Shown here: positions 44,501-56,886 of the stretch, piece after piece
Layout: the number at the start of each line of letters is the position of its first letter
Position numbering within the stretch: position 1 is the first letter of the stretch
NCBI RefSeq assembly: GCF_023856365.1
Contig: NC_064554.1
Location: 248,001-312,000, forward strand
Direction of reading: 5' to 3'
Origin: Brienomyrus brachyistius
Lineage: Eukaryota > Chordata > Actinopteri > Osteoglossiformes > Mormyridae
DNA length: 64,000 nucleotides
The notes under the pieces: model-generated
Database searches by the model: none
The model's input: only the letters and a program-made list of their open reading frames with translations
Told to the model about the DNA's origin: nothing
Program-made: the position numbers and the translations under genes

Positions 44501-47500
44501 TTCAACCGGTAACTGCCCCATGGCCGAGCGGTCTCAAGCCTCCTGCGCAGCGAAAATGGCCTTTCAAAGTAAGGGGTATTCTGTTCTCCGAAGTAAGGCG
44601 TGGGTTCGAATCCAACCTCCGACAAAAGTTCTTCAATCGCTACAGCAGAATTTGAGCAACTGCTTGGCTTTAATTGCTTTGTTTTATTTTTGCGTTTCAG
44701 GCAAAACTACATAACACTTAAAGACACTACGGGCATGTAAATGGAGAACGAAATTATAGTTATACCGAATCTCCTACACACAATACCAAGGTTACCAACT
44801 TTGGTCAGCTGACCGGAGTCAGACGTTCAATTCCCGTAAGACTTCTTTGCGCCAGCCTGAGAGTCTGAAAACACGTCACACCAGGTGCATGAGAGATGGA
44901 AACCTGGGATATTCAGTCGAATCAGATCAAATATGACGCTAAGTTAGTACTAAGTTAAAATATGTTCCGGACTTGTAACATGCACCCATGATTTGGAACA
45001 GTCAGCAGGCTGTCTCTGGCCACGCCCCCTACACTCGGTCCGGCCCCTGGCTTTTCCTGAATTCTGATTTCTTTACATAAACATTGACTTCATTGATATT
45101 GTTATTGATTTATCGACAGACCATCATACGTTTTAGACGTTATAATAACAACACTCTATTGATCCCCAAAGAGAGAAATTCTCTCCTTGCCTGCCCCCTC
45201 TTACTGTCCATGATACACAAGCACATATGTAGAAAAACGTCAGCTTGGAAGCCAAGGCTGGACTTAACCTACTCCTTAGGGTTCAACCGGTAACTGCCCC
45301 ATGGCCGAGCGGTCTCAAGCCTCCTGCGCAGCGAAAATGGCCTTTCAAAGTAAGGGGTATTCTGTTCTCCGAAGTAAGGCGTGGGTTCGAATCCGACCTC
45401 CGACAAAAGTTCTTCAATCGCTACAGCAGAATTTGAGCAACTGCTTGGCTTTAATTGCTTTGTTTTATTTTTGCGTTTCAGGCAAAACTACATAACACTT
45501 AAAGACACTACGGGCATGTAAATGGAGAACGAAATTATAGTTATACCGAATCTCCTACACACAATACCAAGGTTACCAACTTTGGTCAGCTGACCGGAGT
45601 GAGACGTTCAATTCCCGTAAAACTTCTTTGCGCCAGCCTGAGAGTCTGAAAACACGTCACACCAGGTGCATGAGAGATGGAAACCTGGGATATTCAGTCG
45701 AATCAGATCAAATATGACGCTAAGTTAGTACTAAGTTAAAATATGTTCCGGACTTGTAACATGCACCCATGATTTGGAACAGTCAGCAGGCTGTCTCTGG
45801 CCACGCCCCCTACACTCGGTCCGGCCCCTGGCTTTTCCTGAATTCTAATTTCTTTACATAAACATTGACTTCATTGATATTGTTATTGATTTATCGACAG
45901 ACCATCATACGTTTTAGACGTTATAATAACAACACTCTATTGATCCCCAAAGAGAGAAATTCTCTCCTTGCCTGCCCCCTCTTACTGTCCATGATACACA
46001 AGCACATATGTAGAAAAACGTCAGCTTGGAAGCCAAGGCTGGACTTAACCTACTCCTTAGGGTTCAACCGGTAACTGCCCCATGGCCGAGCGGTCTCAAG
46101 CCTCCTGCGCAGCGAAAATGGCCTTTCAAAGTAAGGGGTATTCTGTTCTCCGAAGTAAGGCGTGGGTTCGAATCCAACCTCCGACAAAAGTTCTTCAATC
46201 GCTACAGCAGAATTTGAGCAACTGCTGGGCTTTAATTGCTTTGTTTTATTTTTGCATTTCAGGCAAAACTACATAACACTTAAAGACACTACGGGCATGT
46301 AAATGGAGAACGAAATTATAGTTATACCGAATCTCCTACACACAATACCAAGGTTACCAACTTTGGTCAGCTGACCGGAGTGAGACGTTCAATTCCCGTA
46401 AGACTTCTTTGCGCCAGCCTGAGAGTCTGAAAACACGTCACACCAGGTGCATGAGAGATGGAAACCTGGGATATTCAGTCGAATCAGATCAAATATGACG
46501 CTAAGTTAGTACTAAGTTAAAATATGTTCCGGACTTGTAACATGCACCCATGATTTGGAACAGTCAGCAGGCTGTCTCTGGCCACGCCCCCTACACTCGG
46601 TCCGGCCCCTGGCTTTTCCTGAATTCTAATTTCTTTACATAAACATTGACTTCATTGATATTGTTATTGATTTATCGACAGACCATCATACGTTTTAGAC
46701 GTTATAATAACAACACTCTATTGATCCCCAAAGAGAGAAATTCTCTCCTTGCCTGCCCCCTCTTACTGTCCATGATACACAAGCACATATGTAGAAAAAC
46801 GTCAGCTTGGAAGCCAAGGCTGGACTTAACCTACTCCTTAGGGTTCAACCGGTAACTGCCCCATGGCCGAGCGGTCTCAAGCCTCCTGCGCAGCGAAAAT
46901 GGCCTTTCAAAGTAAGGGGTATTCTGTTCTCCGAAGTAAGGCGTGGGTTCGAATCCAACCTCCGACAAAAGTTCTTCAATCGCTACAGCAGAATTTGAGC
47001 AACTGCTGGGCTTTAATTGCTTTGTTTTATTTTTGCGTTTCAGGCAAAACTACATAACACTTAAAGACACTACGGGCATGTAAATGGAGAACGAAATTAT
47101 AGTTATACCGAATCTCCTACACACAATACCAAGGTTACCAACTTTGGTCAGCTGACCGGAGTGAGACGTTCAATTCCCGTAAGACTTCTTTGCGCCAGCC
47201 TGAGAGTCTGAAAACACGTCACACCAGGTGCATGAGAGATGGAAACCTGGGATATTCAGTCGAATCAGATCAAATATGACGCTAAGTTAGTACTAAGTTA
47301 AAATATGTTCCGGACTTGTAACATGCACCCATGACTTGGAACAGTCAGCAGGCTGTCTCTGGCCACGCCCCCTACACTCGGTCCGGCCCCTGGCTTTTCC
47401 TGAATTCTGATTTCTTTACATAAACATTGACTTCATTGATATTGTTATTGATTTATCGACAGACCATCATACGTTTTAGACGTTATAATAACAACACTCT

Positions 47501-50500
47501 ATTGATCCCCAAAAGAGAGAAATTCTCTCCTTGCCTGCCCCCTCTTACTGTCCATGATACACAAGCACATATGTAGAAAAATGTCAGCTTGGAAGCCAAG
47601 GCTGGACTTAACCTACTCCTTAGGGTTCAACCGGTAACTGCCCCATGGCCGAGCGGTCTCAAGCCTCCTGCGCAGCGAAAATGGCCTTTCAAAGTAAGGG
47701 GTATTCTGTTCTCCGAAGTAAGGCGTGGGTTCGAATCCAACCTCCGACAAAAGTTCTTCAATCGCTACAGCAGAATTTGAGCAACTGCTTGGCTTTAATT
47801 GCTTTGTTTTATTTTTGCGTTTCAGGCAAAACTACATAACACTTAAAGACACTACGGGCATGTAAATGGAGAACGAAATTATAGTTATACCGAATCTCCT
47901 ACACACAATACCAAGGTTACCAACTTTGGTCAGCTGACCGGAGTCAGACGTTCAATTCCCGTAAGACTTCTTTGCGCCAGCCTGAGAGTCTGAAAACACG
48001 TCACACCAGGTGCATGAGAGATGGAAACCTGGGATATTCAGTCGAATCAGATCAAATATGACGCTAAGTTAGTACTAAGTTAAAATATGTTCCGGACTTG
48101 TAACATGCACCCATGATTTGGAACAGTCAGCAAGCTGTCTCTGGCCACGCCCCCTACACTCGGTCCGGCCCCTGGCTTTTCCTGAATTCTGATTTCTTTA
48201 CATAAACATTGACTTCATTGATATTGTTATTGATTTATCGACAGACCATCATACGTTTTAGACGTTATAATAACAACACTCTATTGATCCCCAAAGAGAG
48301 AAATTCTCTCCTTGCCTGCCCCCTCTTACTGTCCATGATACACAAGCACATATGTAGAAAAATGTCAGCTTGGAAGCCAAGGCTGGACTTAACCTACTCC
48401 TTAGGGTTCAACCGGTAACTGCCCCATGGCCGAGCGGTCTCAAGCCTCCTGCGCAGCGAAAATGGCCTTTCAAAGTAAGGGGTATTCTGTTCTCCGAAGT
48501 AAGGCGTGGGTTCGAATCCAACCTCCGACAAAAGTTCTTCAATCGCTACAGCAGAATTTGAGCAACTGCTTGGCTTTAATTGCTTTGTTTTATTTTTGCG
48601 TTTCAGGCAAAACTACATAACACTTAAAGACACTACGGGCATGTAAATGGAGAACGAAATTATAGTTATACCGAATCTCCTACACACAATACCAAGGTTA
48701 CCAACTTTGGTCAGCTGACCGGAGTCAGACGTTCAATTCCCGTAAGACTTCTTTGCGCCAGCCTGAGAGTCTGAAAACACGTCACACCAGGTGCATGAGA
48801 GATGGAAACCTGGGATATTCAGTCGAATCAGATCAAATATGACGCTAAGTTAGTACTAAGTTAAAATATGTTCCGGACTTGTAACATGCACCCATGATTT
48901 GGAACAGTCAGCAGGCTGTCTCTGGCCACGCCCCCTACACTCGGTCCGGCCCCTGGCTTTTCCTGAATTCTGATTTCTTTACATAAACATTGACTTCATT
49001 GATATTGTTATTGATTTATCGACAGACCATCATACGTTTTAGACGTTATAATAACAACACTCTATTGATCCCCAAAGAGAGAAATTCTCTCCTTGCCTGC
49101 CCCCTCTTACTGTGCATGATACACAAGCACATATGTAGAAAAACGTCAGCTTGGAAGCCAAGGCTGGACTTAACCTACTCCTTAGGGTTCAACCGGTAAC
49201 TGCCCCATGGCCGAGCGGTCTCAAGCCTCCTGCGCAGCGAAAATGGCCTTTCAAAGTAAGGGGTATTCTGTTCTCCGAAGTAAGGCGTGGGTTCGAATCC
49301 AACCTCCGACAAAAGTTCTTCAATCGCTACAGCAGAATTTGAGCAACTGCTTGGCTTTAATTGCTTTGTTTTATTTTTGCGTTTCAGGCAAAACTACATA
49401 ACACTTAAAGACACTACGGGCATGTAAATGGAGAACGAAATTATAGTTATACCGAATCTCCTACACACAATACCAAGGTTACCAACTTTGGTCAGCTGAC
49501 CGGAGTGAGACGTTCAATTCCCGTAAAACTTCTTTGCGCCAGCCTGAGAGTCTGAAAACACGTCACACCAGGTGCATGAGAGATGGAAACCTGGGATATT
49601 CAGTCGAATCAGATCAAATATGACGCTAAGTTAGTACTAAGTTAAAATATGTTCCGGACTTGTAACATGCACCCATGATTTGGAACAGTCAGCAGGCTGT
49701 CTCTGGCCACGCCCCCTACACTCGGTCCGGCCCCTGGCTTTTCCTGAATTCTGATTTCTTTACATAAACATTGACTTCATTGATATTGTTATTGATTTAT
49801 CGACAGACCATCATACGTTTTAGACGTTATAATAACAACACTCTATTGATCCCCAAAGAGAGAAATTCTCTCCTTGCCTGCCCCCTCTTACTGTCCATGA
49901 TACACAAGCACATATGTAGAAAAATGTCAGCTTGGAAGCCAAGGCTGGACTTAACCTACTCCTTAGGGTTCAACCGGTAACTGCCCCATGGCCGAGCGGT
50001 CTCAAGCCTCCTGCGCAGCGAAAATGGCCTTTCAAAGTAAGGGGTATTCTGTTCTCCGAAGTAAGGCGTGGGTTCGAATCCAACCTCCGACAAAAGTTCT
50101 TCAATCGCTACAGCAGAATTTGAGCAACTGCTTGGCTTTAATTGCTTTGTTTTATTTTTGCGTTTCAGGCAAAACTACATAACACTTAAAGACACTACGG
50201 GCATGTAAATGGAGAACGAAATTATAGTTATACCGAATCTCCTACACACAATACCAAGGTTACCAACTTTGGTCAGCTGACCGGAGTCAGACGTTCAATT
50301 CCCGTAAGACTTCTTTGCGCCAGCCTGAGAGTCTGAAAACACGTCACACCAGGTGCATGAGAGATGGAAACCTGGGATATTCAGTCGAATCAGATCAAAT
50401 ATGACGCTAAGTTAGTACTAAGTTAAAATATGTTCCGGACTTGTAACATGCACCCATGATTTGGAACAGTCAGCAGGCTGTCTCTGGCCACGCCCCCTAC

Positions 50501-52819
50501 ACTCGGTCCGGCCCCTGGCTTTTCCTGAATTCTGATTTCTTTACATAAACATTGACTTCATTGATATTGTTATTGATTTATCGACAGACCATCATACGTT
50601 TTAGACGTTATAATAACAACACTCTATTGATCCCCAAAGAGAGAAATTCTCTCCTTGCCTGCCCCCTCTTACTGTCCATGATACACAAGCACATATGTAG
50701 AAAAATGTCAGATTGGAAGCCAAGGCTGGACTTAACCTACTCCTTAGGGTTCAACCGGTAACTGCCCCATGGCCGAGCGGTCTCAAGCCTCCTGCGCAGC
50801 GAAAATGGCCTTTCAAAGTAAGGGGTATTCTGTTCTCCGAAGTAAGGCGTGGGTTCGAATCCAACCTCCGACAAAAGTTCTTCAATCGCTACAGCAGAAT
50901 TTGAGCAACTGCTTGGCTTTAATTGCTTTGTTTTATTTTTGCGTTTCAGGCAAAACTACATAACACTTAAAGACACTACGGGCATGTAAATGGAGAACGA
51001 AATTATAGTTATACCGAATCTCCTACACACAATACCAAGGTTACCAACTTTGGTCAGCTGACCGGAGTGAGACGTTCAATTCCCGTAAGACTTCTTTGCG
51101 CCAGCCTGAGAGTCTGAAAACACGTCACACCAGGTGCATGAGAGATGGAAACCTGGGATATTCAGTCGAATCAGATCAAATATGACGCTAAGTTAGTACT
51201 AAGTTAAAATATGTTCCGGACTTGTAACATGCACCCATGATTTGGAACAGTCAGCAGGCTGTCTCTGGCCACGCCCCCTACACTCGGTCCGGCCCCTGGC
51301 TTTTCCTGAATTCTGATTTCTTTACATAAACATTGACTTCATTGATATTGTTATTGATTTATCGACAGACCATCATACGTTTTAGACGTTATAATAACAA
51401 CACTCTATTGATCCCCAAAGAGAGAAATTCTCTCCTTGCCTGCCCCCTCTTACTGTCCATGATACACAAGCACATATGTAGAAAAACGTCAGCTTGGAAG
51501 CCAAGGCTGGACTTAACCTACTCCTTAGGGTTCAACCGGTAACTGCCCCATGGCCGAGCGGTCTCAAGCCTCCTGCGCAGCGAAAATGGCCTTTCAAAGT
51601 AAGGGGTATTCTGTTCTCCGAAGTAAGGCGTGGGTTCGAATCCAACCTCCGACAAAAGTTCTTCAATCGCTACAGCAGAATTTGAGCAACTGCTTGGCTT
51701 TAATTGCTTTGTTTTATTTTTGCGTTTCAGGCAAAACTACATAACACTTAAAGACACTACGGGCATGTAAATGGAGAACGAAATTATAGTTATACCGAAT
51801 CTCCTACACACAATACCAAGGTTACCAACTTTGGTCAGCTGACCGGAGTGAGACGTTCAATTCCCGTAAGACTTCTTTGCGCCAGCCTGAGAGTCTGAAA
51901 ACACGTCACACCAGGTGCATGAGAGATGGAAACCTGGGATATTCAGTCGAATCAGATCAAATATGACGCTAAGTTAGTACTAAGTTAAAATATGTTCCGG
52001 ACTTGTAACATGCACCCATGATTTGGAACAGTCAGCAGGCTGTCTCTGGCCACGCCCCCTACACTAGGTCCGGCCCCTGGCTTTTCCTGAATTCTGATTT
52101 CTTTACATAAACATTGACTTCATTGATATTGTTATTGATTTATCGACAGACCATCATACGTTTTAGACGTTATAATAACAACACTCTATTGATCCCCAAA
52201 GAGAGAAATTCTCTCCTTGCCTGCCCCCTCTTACTGTCCATGATACACAAGCACATATGTAGAAAAACGTCAGCTTGGAAGCCAAGGCTGGACTTAACCT
52301 ACTCCTTAGGGTTCAACCGGTAACTGCCCCATGGCCGAGCGGTCTCAAGCCTCCTGCGCAGCGAAAATGGCCTTTCAAAGTAAGGGGTATTCTGTTCTCC
52401 GAAGTAAGGCGTGGGTTCGAATCCAACCTCCGACAAAAGTTCTTCAATCGCTACAGCAGAATTTGAGCAACTGCTTGGCTTTAATTGCTTTGTTTTATTT
52501 TTGCGTTTCAGGCAAAACTACATAACACTTAAAGACACTACGGGCATGTAAATGGAGAACGAAATTATAGTTATACCGAATCTCCTACACACAATACCAA
52601 GGTTACCAACTTTGGTCAGCTGACCGGAGTCAGACGTTCAATTCCCGTAAGACTTCTTTGCGCCAGCCTGAGAGTCTGAAAACACGTCACACCAGGTGCA
52701 TGAGAGATGGAAACCTGGGATATTCAGTCGAATCAGATCAAATATGACGCTAAGTTAGTACTAAGTTAAAATATGTTCCGGACTTGTAACATGCACCCAT
52801 GATTTGGAACAGTCAGCAG
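41594..52819 (+). repeat. 781-bp tandem array, about 14.4 copies, tRNA-like in each full unit
   Basis: Units begin TTAAAGACACTACGGGCATG and repeat every 781 bp, with one 782-bp unit after an A insertion near 47512. The 15th unit is cut off at about 52819 by a G-run. Units 1 and 2 are a distinct subtype (GGAAACTGCC, GTCTAAAGCC, AACTTCCGAC). Unit 3 is intermediate, and units 4-14 share GGTAACTGCC, GTCTCAAGCC and AACCTCCGAC. No unit carries a convincing protein frame. Besides the tRNA-like segment, each has a TATTGATCCCCAAAGAG stretch resembling a LINE tail. Confidence 0.97.
42171..42281 (+). tRNA. tRNA-Leu-like sequence (probable pseudogene), first of 14
   Basis: A-box TGGCCGAGCGG (42178-42188) and a consensus B-box GGTTCGAATCC (42260-42270) are present. 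The 3' half (TTCTGTTCTCCGAAG, TAAGGCGTGGGTTCGAATCC) follows the variable and T arms of tRNA-Leu, most like the intron-bearing CAA type with CAAAGTAAGG at the anticodon/intron border. The seven bases before the A-box do not pair with the 3' end (TTCCGAC), about 20 extra bases lie between the D arm and the anticodon region, and no T4 terminator follows closely. A functional tRNA is therefore unlikely. Further copies start at 42952, 43733, 44514, 45295, 46076, 46857, 47639, 48420, 49201, 49982, 50763, 51544 and 52325. Confidence 0.55.
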
Positions 52820-53665
52820 GGGGGGGGGGAGGGATTATCTGCTCCCTGCATTTAAAAGTGCATAACAGAATTACATGACAGTGAGCGCAGGGGCAGGTAG
52901 ACAGTTTTCTGCTTGTTGAAATAATATCAGAGGAAGCAGTTCATAATGAACATCATACAGAATACAGGAAGTCCCCAGAATAGAAGATCCATCCTAAGTC
53001 AGTCTTAAAGTCAAATTTATTGGTGTGAGAAGAGTAATACTACAGAACATTATAGTACAGTAATATTAAAAATAACTGCATACAGTACTGTACCTCAAGC
53101 CCACGAAAGAATAAAGCAGGGTGATGTTTTCATGAGCATCATAAAGTAATGCATATGTTTGATATTAAAAATAGTTTTAAACTAAATTAGTATGATAGGA
53201 TCTATGGCCATCTGCTTTTAAATGCAAAATATCTTAGCTACATCAAGTCAGTCGAATATTCTTAACCAGCAGACTGTCTGTACATATGCAGATGGCTCCC
53301 TGCTGCCACCTGTAGGGCATCCACGGGCATATTTTCTTAAAAACCAGCCAGCCAGTTTATAAATGGAACTCAGTGGCAGACTGCTTAGTGAACTGCTGTG
53401 ATCTTCAGTTCAATTACATGAACTTTCTTTAAGAATCTAAAAAAAGACATACTTTTGCAATGGTGTACAATGCAGATATTACCTAAATTGTTAATTTTGA
53501 CCAACAATACACAAGGTTAAAGAAACAGCAGTAACAACCCCACGTATGAGAGTCTAATATGGGCAAATAACGTCACAGGTTTTAAAGATTCTGCAGCAAA
53601 TTGTGATTCAATTTAAAAGTACAATAAACAAAGTTTCATGATGGAAAAAAAACAAAGAAATAGCC
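52820..53665. other. Stretch without recognised genes
   Basis: It begins with a run of about 10 G at the array edge, followed by AT-rich sequence and no long frame. Confidence 0.5.
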
Positions 53666-53670
53666 ATGGG

Positions 53671-53966
53671 TGTCACGGGAACGCTAGCGATCGCGGGTAG
53701 AGCGGCGATCGTGCGAGGCGAACGGGCAAAAAGGATGCAGGCAGGCGGAAATCGGGGATTAACGAGGGTTTAATATACGAACTGGGAGCAGGAGACATGT
53801 AACGCCGACTAACATCAATGACAGACAAAGCAAACAGGGGAGACCAGGACTTAAATACACCAGACTGAATGACAGCAAACGGAAACAGCTGGGTACAATT
53901 CGGGAAACACACGTGGGTAATCAGGGGGCGTGGCACACACGAGGAGCGGACGAGCCGGGCATGACA
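53671..53966 (-). repeat. 3' LTR (296 bp) of the proline-rich element
   Basis: In sense orientation it is the downstream LTR. It contains TGTATTTAAGTCC (TATA-like) and ATATTAAACCC (possible polyadenylation signal), and it has TG...CA ends. Confidence 0.88.
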
Positions 53967-54061
53967 GAACCCCCCCCCAAAGGCACGCTACTCCGGGCGC
54001 GCCAAGGAAGGGGGCGACGGACGGGACGAGGCAAAACAGGACCTGAAAAACAAGAACAGAA

Positions 54062-56884
54062 TCAACGCAGGACAGGGAACAGGACCGAGGCACAAAACAG
54101 AGCGAGGGACAAGACAAAAGACAAAACCTGACAGAGGGTCGGGAAGGCAGACAGGCAAACCAGGAAGGGAGACACAGAAGGAACGGGCGGAACAAAGGGG
54201 CCAGGAGTGCAAGGCGGGTACACCGGGGCACAAGGAACAGAGACGGGCGGAACGAAAGGGCGAGCAGAAAACAGAGGGGCAGAGACAGGCGGGACAAAGT
54301 CAGGGGCGTAGGGAGACAAGGAGGGGGAACTAGGGGAAGCCCGAGGGAGCCCCAGCGGGCGACAGGAGGCAGCCGGAGGGGCCGCAGGCGGCCGGGAGGC
54401 CGGAGCCGGAGGGGACCCCGGAGGGGCCGAGGAGACAGGGCGAGGGACCCGCGGAGGGGCCAGGGAGGGAGCAGGAGGGAGCACCAGGGAAGGGGACGAG
54501 GGAGCAGGAGGGGCCCACGGCGAAGGCCCGGAGGAGGGGGGAGCCGCAGCAGGCGGCGATGTCCGGGGGAGGGCCGGAGGTAGGGGCCCCGCAGGCGACC
54601 GAGGAGCCGCCGTCGGGGAACCCCCAGGCGACCGACCAGGACCCGGAGAGGGGAGCGAGGCAGGGCGACGAGGCACCGGAGAGGGACCCGCAGGCGACAG
54701 CCGACCCGGAGGGCCAGGACCCGCAGGCGCCAACCGAGCCCCAGCGCAGGCGAGGCAGGGCGAGCCAGGGGGCAGGGCGGGCGGGACCCCAGCCCTGCGT
54801 CTGTGTCCCCGCCCCTTACGGGACACGGACATCACGCCCCTCGGTCGGGGCCGAGGACGCCGAGGCAAGGGCAGAGGAGTCACAGGAGCGGGGCCAGGGA
54901 CAGGAGCGGGGCCAGGGACAGGAGCGGGGCCAGGGACAGGAGCCGGAACAGGGTCAGCAGGCGGAGGGGGCGCCTCGGGAGCTGCTGCAGCGCGGTCAGG
55001 GGGCGCCTCGGGAGCTGCTGCAGCGCGGTCAGGGGGCGCCTCGGGAGCTGCTGCAGCGCGGTCAGGGGGCGCCTCGGGAGCTGCTGCAGCGCGGTCAGGG
55101 GGCGCCTCGGGAGCTGCTGCAGCGCGGTCAGGGGGCGCCTCGGGAGCTGCTGCAGCGCGGTCAGGGGGCGCCTCGGGAGCTGCTGCAGCGCGGTCAGGGG
55201 GCGCCTCGGGAGCTGCTGCAGCGCGGTCAGGAACAGGAGCGCGGTCAGGAACAGGAGCGCGGTCAGGAACAGGAGCGCGGTCAGGAACAGGAGCGCGGTC
55301 AGGAACAGGAGCGCGGTCAGGAACAGGAGCTGGCTGCAGTGGGGGCGCCTGCCCGGGAGCTGCAGGTTGCTGCAGTGGGGGCGCCTGTCCGGGAGCTGCA
55401 GCAGGCGGCTGCAGAGGGGGCGCCTCTGCAGGAACTGGAGCGCGGTCAGGAACTAGAGCGCGGTCAGGAACAGGAGGTGGCTGCAGTGGGGGCGCCGACC
55501 CGGGAGCTGCAGCAGGCGGCTGCAGAGGGGGCGCCTGCCCTGGAGCTGCAGCAGGCGGCTGCAGAGGGGGCGCCTCTGCAGGAACTAGAGCGCGGTCAGG
55601 AACTGGAGCTGGCTGCAGAGGGGGCGCCTCTGCAGGAACTGGAGCGCGGTCAGGAACTGGAGCGCGGTCAGGAACTGGAGCGCGGTCAGGAACAGGAGCG
55701 CGGTCAGGAACAGGAGGTGGCTGCAGTGGGGGCGCCGGCCCGGGAGCTGCAGCAGGCGGCTGCAGAGGGGGCGCCTGCCCTGGAGCTGCAGCAGGCGGCT
55801 GCAGAGGGGGCGCCTGCCCTGGAGCTGCAGCAGGCGGCTGCAGAGGGGGCGCCTCTGCAGGAACTAGAGCGCGGTCAGGAACAGGAGCGCTGACGGGAGC
55901 TGCAGCAGGCGGCTGCAGAGGGGGCGCCGGCCCGGGAGCTGCAGCAGGCGGCTGCAGAAGGGGCGCCTCTGCAGGAACTGCAGGTGGCTGCAGTGGGGGC
56001 GCCTGCCCTGGAGCTGCAGGTGGCTGCAGTGGGGGCGCCTGCCCTGGAGCTGCAGGTGGCTGCAGTGGGGGCGCCTGCCCTGGAGCTGCAGGTGGCTGCA
56101 GTGGGGGCGCCTGCCCTGGAGCTGCAGGTTGCTGCAGTGGGGGCGCCTGCCCTGGAGCTGCAGGTTGCTGCAGTGGGGGCGCCTGCCCGGGTGCTGCAGG
56201 CGTTCTCCGGAGTTGGATTAGCCTCCGGAGGTCCTCAGCCATTTTCTCCAGATCTGAAAAAGGGGAGTCTGGAGTAAAGGAGTCGAAGTCCTGCCCCAGC
56301 TGTGCGGCGAGTCTTTGCCCCTCCAGGGGGGCCTGTGGGGCCGGTTCTCCCATCACCCTAAAATAAAGCCCCTGGAGGGTGAAGTATCGGTCAGCTAGGA
56401 CCGCGGGTGGCGGCGGCAGCGAAGACGGCTGCGCAGGCGGCGGCGACCGCACGGGAGCGGGGTCCTCGGGCGGCGGCGGCAGCGAAGGCGGCTGCGCAGG
56501 CGGCGGCGACCGCACGGGAGCGGGGTCCGCCGGCAATGACGGAGGGAGGTCCTCCGTACTGGCGATCGCCGTTCTCCTCCGTCTCCCTCGCTGGCGCCTG
56601 GCGGTTGCGGGAGGCGGCGCGATGTCCGTGAAAACGGACGGTGGAAGAAAGGCTTCCGGCTCCGGGTAGTGGAAGGGCTCCTCGTCCTCGTCCTCACTTG
56701 AGAGCCAGTACTTCCACGCAGGATCGGGGACGCGTGTGGTCGGCCCCCGGGCTGGAGGTAGGGCAGGTACCTCCCTCTCGTCCTCCGCCGGAAGCCAAAG
56801 CCTGGAGAGCGAGCAGGCGCCGAGAGAGATCGGCTCTTGTGGGAGCCTCTTCCTCCCTCTCCGCTTCTTTTTGTGGTCTGTCAT
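54062..56884 (-). CDS. Proline/alanine-rich 940-aa protein of the LTR element
   Basis: The ATG at 56884 follows the 5' LTR by two bases. Residues 5-13 are basic (KKKRRGRKR, nuclear-signal-like), and 62-69 are acidic (SSEDEDEE). Residues 163-227 form the only ordinary-composition part (RYFTLQGLYFRVMGEP, then DLEKMAEDLRRLIQLRR), which could be a small helical domain. From about 229 come tandem repeats: APGQAPPLQP-type units, VPDRAP hexads and eight DRAAAAPEAPP units (54967-55230). A basic block RPRPRGVMSVSRKGRGHRR follows, and then serine/proline-rich sequence to the end. There is no capsid fold, zinc knuckle, protease, RT or integrase that I can see. Position argues for a gag-like or RNA-binding role, but that is inference. 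The related frame at 32697 keeps the basic block, so that part may be functional. Confidence 0.6.
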   Translation of the reverse strand: MTDHKKKRRGRKRLPQEPISLGACSLSRLWLPAEDEREVPALPPARGPTTRVPDPAWKYWLSSEDEDEEPFHYPEPEAFLPPSVFTDIAPPPATARRQRGRRRRTAIASTEDLPPSLPADPAPVRSPPPAQPPSLPPPPEDPAPVRSPPPAQPSSLPPPPAVLADRYFTLQGLYFRVMGEPAPQAPLEGQRLAAQLGQDFDSFTPDSPFSDLEKMAEDLRRLIQLRRTPAAPGQAPPLQQPAAPGQAPPLQQPAAPGQAPPLQPPAAPGQAPPLQPPAAPGQAPPLQPPAAPGQAPPLQPPAVPAEAPLLQPPAAAPGPAPPLQPPAAAPVSAPVPDRALVPAEAPPLQPPAAAPGQAPPLQPPAAAPGQAPPLQPPAAAPGPAPPLQPPPVPDRAPVPDRAPVPDRAPVPDRAPVPAEAPPLQPAPVPDRALVPAEAPPLQPPAAAPGQAPPLQPPAAAPGSAPPLQPPPVPDRALVPDRAPVPAEAPPLQPPAAAPGQAPPLQQPAAPGQAPPLQPAPVPDRAPVPDRAPVPDRAPVPDRAPVPDRAPVPDRAAAAPEAPPDRAAAAPEAPPDRAAAAPEAPPDRAAAAPEAPPDRAAAAPEAPPDRAAAAPEAPPDRAAAAPEAPPDRAAAAPEAPPPPADPVPAPVPGPAPVPGPAPVPGPAPVTPLPLPRRPRPRPRGVMSVSRKGRGHRRRAGVPPALPPGSPCLACAGARLAPAGPGPPGRLSPAGPSPVPRRPASLPSPGPGRSPGGSPTAAPRSPAGPLPPALPRTSPPAAAPPSSGPSPWAPPAPSSPSLVLPPAPSLAPPRVPRPVSSAPPGSPPAPASRPPAAPPAASCRPLGLPRASPSSPSLSPYAPDFVPPVSAPLFSARPFVPPVSVPCAPVYPPCTPGPFVPPVPSVSPFLVCLSAFPTLCQVLSFVLSLALFCASVLFPVLR

Positions 56885-56886
56885 TC

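Noticed and set aside
41960..52525. Repeated small frames of 63-97 codons in every 781-bp unit
   Set aside because: They overlap the tRNA-like segment in several frames, often differ in length between units, and show no signal, domain or codon pattern. They recur only because the unit recurs.
41594..52819. The 781-bp array as a CRISPR-like or ribosomal/snRNA array
   Set aside because: The units are uniform without unique spacers, and no 5S, U2 or U6 core sequence is recognisable. Only the A- and B-box region matches a known RNA class.
54559..55893. A 444-codon plus-strand open frame rich in Gln, Glu, Gly and Ala
   Set aside because: It is the antisense of the LTR-element ORF. GC-rich tandem repeats in multiples of three keep several frames open, and only the minus frame starts correctly beside the 5' LTR.
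54803..56277. Other long plus frames with perfect repeats in the same block
   Set aside because: Same cause: they are repeat shadows with no start context and no relation to a promoter.
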